64,000 nucleotides of DNA from Demequina subtropica (GCF_000971235.1 NZ_BBMB01000011.1:190547-254546), one strand, 5' to 3'. Shown: positions 50,819-62,284, counted from the stretch's first letter. A program made the numbers and translations. Notes: a model not told the origin generated them from the letters alone.

Positions 50819-51433
50819 CTATCGCGGCGCCTCCGCGAGGTCGCCGTCGAGGTAGCGCTGCAGCGTCGGCGCGTAGACCGCGCAGAGCTCGTCGACCGTG
50901 GCGTCGGCGAGCGCGGGGATCGCGAGCACGTAGCGCCCGAGCGCGAGGCCGGTGATCTGCGTCGCGCATGCCGCGGCGCGCGCATCGGCCTGGTCCTTCC
51001 GCACGATGCGTCGCAGCAGGTCGCGCTGCATCACGGTCGCCATCGCGGGACCCACCTCCGCGGTCGAGACGGCGGAGGCGAGCACCGCGCGCAGCCGCAC
51101 GTTCGCGACGGGGTCCTCCCACAAAGACAGCGCGAGCCGCAGGAGGCCCTCGCCCAGGCGCTCGCGCGGCAGCGACGCGAGGTCGACGACCCGCGCATCG
51201 TCGCTCTCGAGCGGGCGCATCACCGCGACGAAGAGATCCTGCTTGGTGCCGAAGTAGTGCCGCACGAGCGCCGGATCCACGCCGGCCGCCCGCGCGATCT
51301 CCCGCAGGGACGATGCGGCGTAGCCCTTGTCGCCGAAGACCTCCGCGGCCGCGGCGAGGATGTCGCCGCGCGTGTCCGCGCCCGGGCCCCGCGGACCTCG
51401 GCCGCGCGGACCGTCCGCCGCGGGGGCCGTCAT
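50819..51433 (-). CDS. TetR family regulator
   Basis: A 204-residue protein: a basic/Gly-rich leader, helix-turn-helix (AAAEVFGDKGYAASSLREIARAAGVDPALVRHYFGTKQ, split across 26-62) and a C-terminal TetR_C_17-like helical domain. Its ATG overlaps the stop codon of the membrane protein gene (ATGA), and it ends 9 bp before proC. No palindrome is visible at the shared promoter, so its target may lie elsewhere. Confidence 0.88.
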   Translation of the reverse strand: MTAPAADGPRGRGPRGPGADTRGDILAAAAEVFGDKGYAASSLREIARAAGVDPALVRHYFGTKQDLFVAVMRPLESDDARVVDLASLPRERLGEGLLRLALSLWEDPVANVRLRAVLASAVSTAEVGPAMATVMQRDLLRRIVRKDQADARAAACATQITGLALGRYVLAIPALADATVDELCAVYAPTLQRYLDGDLAEAPR

Positions 51434-52677
51434 AGCCCGAGCATCTCCGCGAGGTCGGCGACGTCCTCGGCCGCGCCCTTCGCGACGAAGAGGGCGCTGC
51501 CGTTGGTCCAGGCCACGCGCGTGACATCGTCGGACTCGAGCACCGCGCGCTCGCCCACGACGGTGCCGTCGACGGTCGCCTCCGTGAGGTCGGCACCCTT
51601 GCCGGCCACCTTGGCGAGCGCCTTGGCGGCGTCCTCCTGCGAGTACAGCTGGCGTGCGACGACCGTCACCTCGTCGGTGCCGTCGGAGTAGGTGAGCAGG
51701 TATGCCTCGGCGATCCGTCCGGGCAGCGCGCCGTCGGAGGCGGCGTCCCTCGCGGCCGCGTCGATGAGCGTCCAGTCGCCAGCCGCCGTGGGCATCGCCG
51801 CGAGGAAGGGGCTCGGGTCGGTGGGGACGAACGGCTCGAGCGTGCTGCCGGGCTCGGCTGACGGCACGCTCAGCACGTGCTGCTCGGGCAGCGTGATCGC
51901 CTCGGGGCGCAGCAGGAGGAACCAGGCCGCGGCGAACGCGGCGCCCAGGATCACCAGTCCCACGAGGATGAGCGGCCAGGCGCGTCCGGGCGTGCGGCCC
52001 TCGTCGACACCCGTGCCGTCGCCGCCGTCACCCGCGTCGCCGCCTGCGGGGGCCTCGCTCCCCGCCGTCGCCGCCGGGCGCGCGCCGGCGCTGCCAGAGG
52101 CCTCGGCCGGGACGCGCGGCCGGTACAGCGCCGGGGTCGGCTCGTCGTCGCTGCCGGGCTTCGGGACGGTCGCGGCGATGGTCGCCCACGAGGGCACGGC
52201 CGGCACGGGCGCCATGGCCGGTGCGGGGGACGATGCGGCGGTGGGGCGAGCGGCATCGTCCGCAAGGACCGGGGTGAAGGCGGGGCCCTCGTCCGCGAGC
52301 GGGGCGGGGTCGAGGATGCGGCCGCGCACCTGAGGCACGCCCGCGAGCGGGGTGGGGGCTCCGGCCGCGTGGAGCGCGGCGTTGGCCGCCGCGGTCGCCC
52401 CGAGGGCCTCGACGGACGTCCGGTACGACGCCTCGACCTGGGCGGCGGGTCCGCGGTCGCCGTCCGTGGGAGACCACGCCTCGGGAAGGACCTCGTCGGG
52501 ATCCGGGCCCTCGTACGGGGTCGCGACCTCGTCGATGTCGAGGTCAATCGGCTCGGGCGAGTCCTGGCGCGCGCGTGCGGGGGCGCGCGGCGGCGCGGGC
52601 TTCGACGGCGCCACCTCCTCGGGCTGTCCGGCTCGGGCCTCGTGGACCGGGGCCCAGCTCCACTCGTCGCGCGTCAT
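51430..52677 (-). CDS. Membrane-anchored hypothetical protein
   Basis: A 415-residue protein: a cytoplasmic, disordered Pro/Ala/Asp-rich half (1-230), one membrane helix (about 232-255, PLILVGLVILGAAFAAAWFLL) and an exported domain of about 150 residues. That domain is patterned like a sensor or lipoprotein-like fold (AAAGDWTLIDAAARD; EVTVVARQLYSQEDAAKAL). It is the first gene before the TetR and proC genes. I do not recognise a family. It is divergent from radA. Confidence 0.65.
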   Translation of the reverse strand: MTRDEWSWAPVHEARAGQPEEVAPSKPAPPRAPARARQDSPEPIDLDIDEVATPYEGPDPDEVLPEAWSPTDGDRGPAAQVEASYRTSVEALGATAAANAALHAAGAPTPLAGVPQVRGRILDPAPLADEGPAFTPVLADDAARPTAASSPAPAMAPVPAVPSWATIAATVPKPGSDDEPTPALYRPRVPAEASGSAGARPAATAGSEAPAGGDAGDGGDGTGVDEGRTPGRAWPLILVGLVILGAAFAAAWFLLLRPEAITLPEQHVLSVPSAEPGSTLEPFVPTDPSPFLAAMPTAAGDWTLIDAAARDAASDGALPGRIAEAYLLTYSDGTDEVTVVARQLYSQEDAAKALAKVAGKGADLTEATVDGTVVGERAVLESDDVTRVAWTNGSALFVAKGAAEDVADLAEMLGL

Positions 52678-52751
52678 GCGCCCCAGCCTAAGGGCGAGCG
52701 CCGACCCCGCCGGCGAGCCGCGCTGTCGGAGGCCGCCGGTAGCGTGAGCGC

Positions 52752-54125
52752 ATGGCGACCTCGACCCGCAAGACCCTTCCCGGCTACCGCTGCAGCGAAT
52801 GCGGCTGGACCGCCGTCAAGTGGGTGGGGCGCTGCGGCGAGTGCCAGGCGTGGGGAACCGTGGTGGAGGTGGGGGCCGCGCCCGCGGGGCCCGCGACCAA
52901 GGCCACCGCGGTGACGGCTCCCGCGCTGCCCATCCCCGAGGTCTCGGCGGCGGCGGCCGCGCGCGCCGCGACGGGCGTGGGGGAGTTCGACCGCGTGCTC
53001 GGCGGCGGGCTGGTTCCCGGCGCGGTGATCCTGCTCGCGGGGGAGCCGGGCGTGGGCAAGTCGACGCTGCTGCTCGACGTCGCCGCGCGCACCGCGCGGG
53101 CCGGCGGGCGCGTCCTCTACGTGACGGGCGAGGAGAGCGCGGGACAGGTGCGCCTGCGAGCCGAGCGCATCGGGGCGCTCGAGCAGGAGGTGCTGCTCGC
53201 GGCGGAGACGGACCTCGGGGCCGTGCTCGCGCACCTCGACGCGGCGGAGCCCGCGCTGGTGATGATCGACTCGATCCAGACCATCGCGTCGGCCCAGGTC
53301 GAGGGTGCGCCGGGTGGCGTGGGTCAGGTGCGAGAGGTGTCGTCGGCCCTCATCCAGGCGGCCAAGACTCGCGGCCTGCCCATGGTGCTCGTGGGCCATG
53401 TGACCAAGGACGGTTCCGTTGCGGGACCGCGCATCGTCGAGCACCTGGTCGACGTGGTGTGCCAGTTCGAGGGCGACCAGCACAGCCCGCTGCGGCTGCT
53501 GCGGGCGCTCAAGAACCGCTTCGGCTCGGTGGACGAGGTCGGCTGCTTCCAGCTGGTCGACTCCGGCATCGAGTCCATCGCCGACCCGTCGGGGCTGTTC
53601 CTGTCACGCGACGCCGAGTCCGTGCCCGGCACGTGCCCCACCATCACCATCGACGGCAAGCGGCCCCTGCCCGCGGAGATCCAGGCGCTCGTGGCGCCCA
53701 GCGCGCTCGCGAACCCGCGCCGCGCGACCTCGGGGGTGGACGGCTCGCGGGTCGCGATGCTGCTGGCCGTCCTGCATCGTCGCGTGGGGTTGCCGGTCGC
53801 CTCCGAGGACGTCTACGTCTCGACCGTGGGCGGCGCCCGCGTGAGCGAGCCGGCGGCGGACGTCGCGCTCGCGCTCGCGCTCGCCTCGGCGCGTGCCGAC
53901 ACCCCGGTGAGGCCCGGCTGGGCCGCGGTGGGCGAGGTCGCGCTGTCGGGCGCGGTCCGGCCCGCGTCGGCGATCTCCCAGCGCGTCGCGGAGGCGGCGC
54001 GGCTGGGCTTCACCGACGTGATCGTGCCCGCATCGACCGACACGTCCCGCCTGCCGAGCCAGGTCCGCGTCCACGCGGTGGGCTCGGTCGCGCAGGCCGT
54101 CGATCTCGCGCTCCCGCGCGACTGA
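52752..54125 (+). CDS. radA: DNA repair protein RadA (Sms)
   Basis: A 457-residue branch-migration ATPase for recombination. It has a C4 zinc finger (YRCSECGWTAVKWVGRCGEC, residues 14-33), Walker A GEPGVGKST, VMIDSIQT, the RadA-specific LKNRFGSVDEVG, and a C-terminal Lon-like domain (VSTVGGARVSEPAADVALALALAS, in part). The length is typical. In many relatives disA follows directly; here a convergent gene does. Confidence 0.96.
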   Translation: MATSTRKTLPGYRCSECGWTAVKWVGRCGECQAWGTVVEVGAAPAGPATKATAVTAPALPIPEVSAAAAARAATGVGEFDRVLGGGLVPGAVILLAGEPGVGKSTLLLDVAARTARAGGRVLYVTGEESAGQVRLRAERIGALEQEVLLAAETDLGAVLAHLDAAEPALVMIDSIQTIASAQVEGAPGGVGQVREVSSALIQAAKTRGLPMVLVGHVTKDGSVAGPRIVEHLVDVVCQFEGDQHSPLRLLRALKNRFGSVDEVGCFQLVDSGIESIADPSGLFLSRDAESVPGTCPTITIDGKRPLPAEIQALVAPSALANPRRATSGVDGSRVAMLLAVLHRRVGLPVASEDVYVSTVGGARVSEPAADVALALALASARADTPVRPGWAAVGEVALSGAVRPASAISQRVAEAARLGFTDVIVPASTDTSRLPSQVRVHAVGSVAQAVDLALPRD

Positions 54126-54149
54126 CCGTCGGGACACGCCCCGCCAGCG

Positions 54150-54854
54150 TCAGGACAGCACGAACGGGATGCGCTCCGCGGTCTGGCCCTGGAAGGTCAG
54201 CTGCGCCCAGTACGTGCCAGGCTGGGGAGCCCGGGTGCTGGGCGTGCCGCAGCCCTCGGAGCTCCACGCGCGCGGCCACGAGACCTCGAAGGTCTTGGAC
54301 TTGCCCGCGTCGAGCAGCCACTCCTTGTCGGCGAGCGTCTTGGTCGCCTTGCAGTCGGACGACGACCAGATGCGCGTGTCGCCCGAGGTGATGAGCAGCG
54401 AGCTCTTGCCGGTCGAGGCATCGAGCAGGCAGGCCTCGTCGCCGGTCTGCGTGAGGGTGACGTCGAAGGCGACCGACTCGGCACCCACCCGGGCCTTGTC
54501 GCCGAGCACCACGGAGATGTCGCCCTGCTCGCAGGCCCCGATCGAGGCGGCGGGCTCCTCCGCGACGACGGTCGGCTCCGCGGTGGCGCCCGACTGGTCC
54601 GCCACCTCGGTGACGGTTGCGTCGACGTCGGCTGCCGCATCGTCCGCGGGTGCGTCGGCGGTCTCCGTCACGGCGGGCTCCGACCCGCCGGCGGCTCCCG
54701 CGCCGTCCGTGCCGGTCTCCGAGCCGGACGCGACAGCGCTCCAGATGAGCTTGCCGACCAGCACGATGACCACCACCGCGACCACGAGCACGATCCTGCG
54801 TCGCCAGTACACCTCGGCGGGATGCTCGCCCACGGGCTCGCGTAGACCCTTCAT
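54150..54854 (-). CDS. Membrane-anchored hypothetical protein with exported beta domain
   Basis: A 234-residue protein: a short basic cytoplasmic start (PAEVYWRRR), one helix (about 24-46), an Ala/Thr/Asp-rich linker to about 105 and an exported domain of about 130 residues with four Cys (GACEQG, EACLLD, SDCKAT, EGCGTP), so two disulfides are likely. The fold resembles DUF4232-like secreted sandwiches. The ATG at 54852-54854, 8 bp after GGAGG, is preferred to the GTG at 54863. It occupies the place where disA is often found. Confidence 0.65.
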   Translation of the reverse strand: MKGLREPVGEHPAEVYWRRRIVLVVAVVVIVLVGKLIWSAVASGSETGTDGAGAAGGSEPAVTETADAPADDAAADVDATVTEVADQSGATAEPTVVAEEPAASIGACEQGDISVVLGDKARVGAESVAFDVTLTQTGDEACLLDASTGKSSLLITSGDTRIWSSSDCKATKTLADKEWLLDAGKSKTFEVSWPRAWSSEGCGTPSTRAPQPGTYWAQLTFQGQTAERIPFVLS

Positions 54855-54902
54855 GGCAGCCACCTCCGATCCCCATCCACGGTAGGGGCGTCAGGCGCTG
54901 GG

Positions 54903-55829
54903 ATGATGGAGGGCGTGCCGACCGTCCCCAGAAACGCCGCCGTGCCTGCGATGTCCGAGACCGCCGCGCGCGTCGACGCGGTGCGCGCGTGGTTCCGGGA
55001 GGCCGGCCGCGACCTCCCGTGGCGAGACGACCGCACGTCGGCGTGGGGGGTGCTGGTCAGCGAGGTCATGCTCCAGCAGACGCCGGTGGTGCGCGTCGAG
55101 CCGGTGTGGCGGGAGTGGATGTCCCGGTGGCCCACGCCCGCCGCGCTCGCCGCGGACACCCAGGCCGATGCGGTGCGCGCGTGGGGTCGGCTCGGCTACC
55201 CGCGGCGCGCGAAGCGTCTGTGGGAGTGCGCGGTCGCGCTGGTCGAGCGGCACGAGGGCGAGGTGCCCTGCGACCTGGAGGCGCTGCGCGCGCTTCCCGG
55301 CGTGGGGGACTACACCGCGGCGGCCGTGATGTCCTTCGCGTTCCACCGGCGCGCGCTGGTGCTCGACACGAATGTGCGGCGCGTCATCGGGCGCGCGTGG
55401 AGCGGCGAGCCGTTGCCGGCGGCGCACCAGACCGTGGGCGAGCGCGCGCTCGCGGCGTCGCTGATGCCGGAGGACGATGCGGCGGCCGCCGAGTGGGCCG
55501 CGGCCTCCATGGAGCTGGGCGCCCTGGTGTGCACGGCGCGCGTCGCGCGCTGCGACGAGTGCCCGCTCGCCGCGTCCTGCGCGTGGTTCGCGGACGGCTG
55601 CCAGGGGCTCGAGGCCGCGCCGCGTCGCACGCAGCCGTGGCACGGGACGGACCGCCAGGTCCGCGGGAGGATCATGGCGCTGCTGCGCGCCGCATCGGCT
55701 GGGGTGAACGTGACGGGGCACGCGGCGCTCGCGGACGTCGAGCCGGGGCAGCTCGACCGCTGCCTCGAGGGGCTGCTCGAGGACGGCCTGGTCACCCGCG
55801 ACGAGGCGACGGGACGCTGCTCGCTCTAG
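54903..55829 (+). CDS. mutY: A/G-specific adenine glycosylase
   Basis: A glycosylase of up to 308 residues that removes A opposite 8-oxoG. It has SEVMLQQTPVVRVEPVW, the helix-hairpin-helix LRALPGVGDYTAAAVMSFAF with catalytic Asp in VLDTNVRR, and an FeS cluster CX6CX2CX5C (CTARVARCDECPLAASC). It is short: the C-terminal NUDIX-like 8-oxoG sensor is reduced to about 80 residues, as usual in actinobacteria. The start could also be the GTG at 54915 or the ATG at 54951. Confidence 0.94.
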   Translation: MMEGVPTVPRNAAVPAMSETAARVDAVRAWFREAGRDLPWRDDRTSAWGVLVSEVMLQQTPVVRVEPVWREWMSRWPTPAALAADTQADAVRAWGRLGYPRRAKRLWECAVALVERHEGEVPCDLEALRALPGVGDYTAAAVMSFAFHRRALVLDTNVRRVIGRAWSGEPLPAAHQTVGERALAASLMPEDDAAAAEWAAASMELGALVCTARVARCDECPLAASCAWFADGCQGLEAAPRRTQPWHGTDRQVRGRIMALLRAASAGVNVTGHAALADVEPGQLDRCLEGLLEDGLVTRDEATGRCSL

Positions 55830-55845
55830 CGGCGCATCGTGCCGT

Positions 55846-55943
55846 CGCCCGCGCGCCCGCGCCCGCTGCGTGCCACTCGTGCCGCTCGTGCCCCGCGCGC
55901 CGCGCCTCGCGCGCCCCGCGCGCCCCCGCGCCCCGCGCCCCGT
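55846..55943. repeat. Low-complexity C-rich stretch
   Basis: About 100 bp of CGCGCCC / GCCCCGCG / CTCGTGCC-like short repeats after mutY. No coding potential seen. Confidence 0.55.
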
Positions 55944-55944
55944 G

Positions 55945-55999
55945 CTGGCGGGACATGAGGGCCGGGATTCACCCGGATCCAGCCTCTATGTCCCGCCAG
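55945..55999. terminator. Bidirectional hairpin terminator
   Basis: CTGGCGGGACAT (55945-55956) pairs with ATGTCCCGCCAG (55988-55999), and an inner GGGTGAATCC-type stem extends it. It is located between the convergent mutY and aldo/keto reductase genes. Confidence 0.6.
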
Positions 56000-56002
56000 G
56001 AG

Positions 56003-56081
56003 GCGGATCAGGCGTAGCGCAGGTCAGGCGTAGCGCGGATCAGGCGTAGCGCAGGTCAGGCGTAGCGCGGATCAGGCGTAG
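56003..56081. repeat. 16-bp tandem repeat built from a stop-codon region
   Basis: Five copies of GCGGATCAGGCGTAGC / GCAGGTCAGGCGTAGC alternate (56003-56034, 56035-56066 and a partial to 56081). On the minus strand each reads TACGCCTGA, the last two codons and stop of the aldo/keto reductase. Only the copy at 56072-56081 is used; the rest lie downstream. Confidence 0.85.
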
Positions 56082-57085
56082 TGCGTGCCGTGGACCGCGT
56101 GCGGCTCGATCGCCGCGAGCTCCTCGTCGGTGAGGTCGGGGAAGTCCAGCGCCGCGACGTTGGCCGCGAGCTGCGCGACCGAGGAGGCGCCCACCAGGGC
56201 GGAGGTGACGCGCCCGCCGCGCAGCACCCACTGGAGCGCGAGCTGAGCGAGGGACTGGCCGCGGCCCGCCGCGATCTCGTTGAGCGCCCGCGTGCGCTCG
56301 AGGTAGGTGTCGGTCAGCTGGTTCTCGTGGAGGAACTGCGAGTGCGTGATGCGCGAGCCCTCCGGGATGCCCGCGAGGTACCGGTCCGTGAGCATGCCCT
56401 GCGCGAGCGGCGAGAAGACGATCGACCCGGCGCCCACCGCATCGAGGGCGTCGAGGAGGCCGTCCTCTGCGGTGCGCTCGTACATCGAGTACTTGAACTG
56501 GTGGATGAGCAGCGGCGTGCCCAGCTCCTTGAGGATGCGCGCCGCCTCCTCGGTCTCCGCGGGGCCGTAGTTGGAGATGCCCGCGTAGAGCGCCTTGCCC
56601 GAGCGGACGGCCTGGTCGAGAGCCATCATCGACTCCTCGATGGGCGTCTCCGGGTCCGGGCGGTGGTGGTAGAACACGTCGACGTAGTCGAGCCCCATGC
56701 GGGTGAGCGAGGCGTCGAGGCTGCTGAGCAGGTACTTGCGCGAGCCCCAGTCGCCGTACGGCCCGGGCCACATCGAGTAGCCGGCCTTGGTGCTGATGAT
56801 GAGCTCGTCGCGGTAGGGCTTGAGGTCGCGCGCGAGGAAGCCGCCGAAGTTCTCCTCGGCGCTGCCCGGCGGGGGTCCGTAGTTGTTCGCGAGGTCGATG
56901 TGCGTGATGCCCATGTCGAACGCGGCCAGCAGGATCGCGCGCTGGTTGTCCAGGGAGTGATGCCCCCCGAAGTTCTGCCACAGCCCGAGGCTGATGCGCG
57001 GGAGTCGGAGGCCGGAGCGCCCTGAGCGGGCGTAGGGCATGGTCGCGTAGCGGGCAGCGTCGGCCACATACGGGTCGTGGGTCAT
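56072..57085 (-). CDS. Aldo/keto reductase, YghZ-like (L-glyceraldehyde 3-phosphate reductase type)
   Basis: A 337-residue AKR14-like enzyme. GLWQNFGGHHSLDNQRA, DLANNYGPPPGSAEENFG (catalytic Asp and Tyr), STKAGYSMWPGPYGDWGSRK (Lys) and VFYHHRPDPETPIEE (His) are diagnostic of the YghZ branch, which detoxifies L-glyceraldehyde 3-phosphate and methylglyoxal. The start is the ATG at 57083-57085; the ATG at 57094 is possible. Its end lies in a tandem repeat. Confidence 0.9.
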   Translation of the reverse strand: MTHDPYVADAARYATMPYARSGRSGLRLPRISLGLWQNFGGHHSLDNQRAILLAAFDMGITHIDLANNYGPPPGSAEENFGGFLARDLKPYRDELIISTKAGYSMWPGPYGDWGSRKYLLSSLDASLTRMGLDYVDVFYHHRPDPETPIEESMMALDQAVRSGKALYAGISNYGPAETEEAARILKELGTPLLIHQFKYSMYERTAEDGLLDALDAVGAGSIVFSPLAQGMLTDRYLAGIPEGSRITHSQFLHENQLTDTYLERTRALNEIAAGRGQSLAQLALQWVLRGGRVTSALVGASSVAQLAANVAALDFPDLTDEELAAIEPHAVHGTHYA

Positions 57086-57167
57086 GCGCTCCACCCTAGG
57101 CGTTCACGCGGCGCCCCTCGGATGCGGCGCCCTGGTATCTGCGGTCCCGCCCGCTACGGTGGGTCGC

Positions 57168-58373
57168 GTGCGGGGGAGCGACTGGCTGGTGGTCCTGGCG
57201 GTGGTGATCGCCGTGGTGTGGCCGTTCGCCCGCTGGGCGGTGAGGGTCCTGAGCGCGGTCCCGCGCGGCAAGCGGGCAGCGCTGGCGCGACGAGCCCTCC
57301 AGGTCGCGGCGGACCGCGATCCTCCTAACCGCGTGCCGCGCGACGCACCGCCGGTGATCGCTGCGCTCTACGGACCCGCGCCCGCGGCGCGGGTGGTGCC
57401 GCTCGACGTGTGGCACGAGCTGGACGGCCTCGTCGCGGAGGTGCGGGAGGTGAGCGACGCGGAGGACGCGGCCTTCGGTGCCGCGATCGACGTCGACGGC
57501 TCGGTGCTCATGCTCGAGCGTGGCGGTCCGGTGGGCGACTCGCTGTGGATCGCGAAGCCCGACGGCGTGAGGATCGCCGTGGCGGAGGCGCGTGCGGGCA
57601 TCATCCTGGGGGCGAGCATCGACCGCGGCCGATGCGCGTGGTGGTACGCCATGCCAGAACGCAAGGTTGCGCAGATCCGGGTGTGGGACGAGGCGCACGG
57701 CGTCGCGATCCTGGGAGAGGTGCGCTACGAGCTCGACGAGCTGGCCGACGAGCCGTACGGGTGGCTGGTGGTCGAGGGCGACGTGGTCGTCGGGACCCTG
57801 CTGGGCGGGGTCGAGGGGATGGTCGTCGCGGTGCGCACGGGCCTCCCGCTCGTGGTGCTCGGCGGCACGCGGTTCGTCACTGTCGCACGCGATCTCGCGG
57901 CGGAGCGCCGTGGCGAGCGACGCGTGTCCGTCTCGCTCTTCGGCCCCGAGACCGATCGTGCCGATCAGCTGACCTCGCTCGACCTCTCGGTGTTCCCACC
58001 CGCGCGCACACCTGTCCGGCGCGGTGGCATCCCCGGTGGCTCGGTGGCGGACGGCGAGGCGGTGATCCAGTGGTCGCGGCCCCGCGTGCTCGAGCTCCCG
58101 GGCCCGCTTCACGTGCCGATGCGGGACGGACGGGCGTTCGCGACCGATCCGGTCTTCGACGGCGAGCACGTCGCCATGGGCCTGGTCGGCATCCCGAAGC
58201 GCACCGTCGCCACGGTCCTTCACCCGGCCACCGGCGCCCGGACCTCGCTGCCCGGCGCCTCGCACGGCAGGGTGCAGATCAGGAACGGCCGGGTCATGTG
58301 GACGGAGGTTCTCCCCGGGACCTCGCCACGCTACGTGACCCGGGTCGGGGCGCTGCGCCGTCCCGGCGGCTGA
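57168..58373 (+). CDS. Hypothetical protein, 401 residues, N-terminal membrane anchor
   Basis: It starts at the GTG at 57168 with one membrane helix (residues about 5-22) and a basic patch (PRGKRAALARRAL). About 350 residues then look like repeated beta-strand units, such as WIAKPDGVRIAVAEARAG and GRVQIRNGRVMWTEVLPG, possibly a beta-propeller. There is no catalytic motif. Family not recognised. It is convergent with clpC. Confidence 0.6.
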   Translation: MRGSDWLVVLAVVIAVVWPFARWAVRVLSAVPRGKRAALARRALQVAADRDPPNRVPRDAPPVIAALYGPAPAARVVPLDVWHELDGLVAEVREVSDAEDAAFGAAIDVDGSVLMLERGGPVGDSLWIAKPDGVRIAVAEARAGIILGASIDRGRCAWWYAMPERKVAQIRVWDEAHGVAILGEVRYELDELADEPYGWLVVEGDVVVGTLLGGVEGMVVAVRTGLPLVVLGGTRFVTVARDLAAERRGERRVSVSLFGPETDRADQLTSLDLSVFPPARTPVRRGGIPGGSVADGEAVIQWSRPRVLELPGPLHVPMRDGRAFATDPVFDGEHVAMGLVGIPKRTVATVLHPATGARTSLPGASHGRVQIRNGRVMWTEVLPGTSPRYVTRVGALRRPGG

Positions 58374-58390
58374 GCCCGGACCGAGGGACC

Positions 58391-58412
58391 GGACGATGCG
58401 CCGGCATCGTCC
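58391..58412. repeat. Inverted pair of the GGACGATGC motif
   Basis: GGACGATGC (58391-58399) and GCATCGTCC (58404-58412) face each other across GCCG. This is the tightest pair among 34 copies of the 9-mer in the window. Confidence 0.8.
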
Positions 58413-58425
58413 CGAGCAACGCCGA

Positions 58426-58464
58426 AGGCCCGGCCTCGCCGCGTGAGCGGCGGGACCGGGCCCT
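58426..58464 (-). terminator. Terminator of clpC
   Basis: AGGCCCGG..CGCCGC pairs with GCGGCG..CCGGGCCCT around GTGA, with two or three internal mismatches. It lies 14 bp past the clpC stop codon. Confidence 0.6.
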
Positions 58465-58477
58465 CGAAGCGTTCGCG

Positions 58478-60994
<2,517 letters not shown>

Positions 60995-61096
60995 GTCAGC
61001 CTCCCTTGATTCGTCCGGCCGGGGCCGGGGTCGCGGCAGTCTCCCGCCACGGTGCTTCCAGGCTAACCGCGGGCCCCCGGGCCTCATGCCCGTGTT

Positions 61097-61107
61097 CGCC
61101 AGGGGCG
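61097..61107. promoter_or_regulatory. ClgR-like box upstream of clpC
   Basis: CGC-CAGGG-GCG fits the CGC-N5-GCG core of ClgR, the known activator of clp genes in actinobacteria, with flanking T bases on one side. It lies 103 bp upstream of the clpC start codon. One chance match in GC-rich DNA is quite possible. Confidence 0.4.
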
Positions 61108-61177
61108 TGAAGGGATTGGGGAGGGGACGATGCGCGGGCCGGCGCGCGCGTGAGCGTCGCGTCCGGCGTCGCGGGCC

Positions 61178-62284
61178 TCAGACGCTCCGCTTCACGGAGA
61201 TGCGGACCTTCATGGTGGTCGCCGTCTGCGACACGACCGTGGCGGTGAAGGGCACGCCCGAGCTCGAGAACGTCTGGCCCGTGCGGTGGGTGGTGTGCCA
61301 GCGCCCGCTGCGGCCGGTCGACAGCACCTCGACGCCGCCGCGTCGCTTGGCCTGGGTGGCCAGCAGGCCCGAGCGGTACACCACCGAGCGGTACTGCACC
61401 GTGAGGGGCCCGAACAGGCCCGACGCGTAGTAGGCGCCGGCGTCGGTGCCGCGCGCGTTGCGGTACTCGAGGTAGTAGGAGATCTTGGTCCGCTTGTCCG
61501 TGATCCGGACGGCGCGCGTGCCTCCGCGCGTGTGCGTGGGGCTGAGCGTGACGGTCCGCGTCTGCGCCTTCGACGTGTCGAGGGACACGGTGGCCCTCGC
61601 CTCGCCCGGAAGGCCCAGGTAGGCGCGCTGCGCGGCGCCGAGCGCGCCGGGCGCGTAGCCCGTGCCCATGCCGATGCCCATGGGACCGTAGAGGCCGTAG
61701 TACTCCGAGGTCCGCGTGGACGAGCCCTTGCCCGTCCGCAGGTTGGAGTGCATGAGCCCGAGGTTGTGCCCCAGCTCGTGCGCCACGAGGTTCATCCGCG
61801 GGTAGACCATGTGGACCTTGCCGCCGCTGTGCAGGGTCCCGGCGTTCGCGAGCCCGCTGTAGCCGTAGCGGCACCCCGTGGGGCTGTACACCACCAGGTG
61901 GTTGGCCTTCTTGCTGAAGTCGACGCCGGGGAACCTCTTCGCCGCGCGGGACCACAGCTGCGTGGCCGTCAGGCCGCACGACCCGGAGATGCGCATCGTC
62001 CTCGTCGACTTGACCGGGAACGCGGTGATCGCACCACGAGACTCCGACGTCCAGTAGTTCGCGGCCGACCTGGTCACGCGGGTCGCGGTCGCGGCCGACA
62101 CGTCGCCCGACACGCGCGGGTCGGAGATGGTCACCACGTAGGCGCGGTGCGCGCGCGGCGATGCGACGGAGGACGATGCGGCGGACGCCGGCGGCGCCGA
62201 AGACACGGCGACGACGGTGAGCGCGGACCACGCCGCGAGCAGCACGAGGGCACGGCGGAGGGCACCGGGGCGCGAAACGGACAT
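61178..62284 (-). CDS. Secreted zinc metallopeptidase (HExxH, M11/reprolysin-like)
   Basis: A 368-residue exported protein: signal peptide (residues about 1-35, ending PASAAS) and a catalytic domain with HELGHNLGLMH (Glu as base, third His ligand after GLM). CGLTA and TGCRYG suggest a disulfide. A C-terminal beta domain (FTATVVSQTATTMKVRISV) follows. It resembles the gametolysin (M11) and reprolysin-like groups. The substrate is unknown. A GGACGATGC motif lies within the signal region. Confidence 0.82.
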   Translation of the reverse strand: MSVSRPGALRRALVLLAAWSALTVVAVSSAPPASAASSSVASPRAHRAYVVTISDPRVSGDVSAATATRVTRSAANYWTSESRGAITAFPVKSTRTMRISGSCGLTATQLWSRAAKRFPGVDFSKKANHLVVYSPTGCRYGYSGLANAGTLHSGGKVHMVYPRMNLVAHELGHNLGLMHSNLRTGKGSSTRTSEYYGLYGPMGIGMGTGYAPGALGAAQRAYLGLPGEARATVSLDTSKAQTRTVTLSPTHTRGGTRAVRITDKRTKISYYLEYRNARGTDAGAYYASGLFGPLTVQYRSVVYRSGLLATQAKRRGGVEVLSTGRSGRWHTTHRTGQTFSSSGVPFTATVVSQTATTMKVRISVKRSV

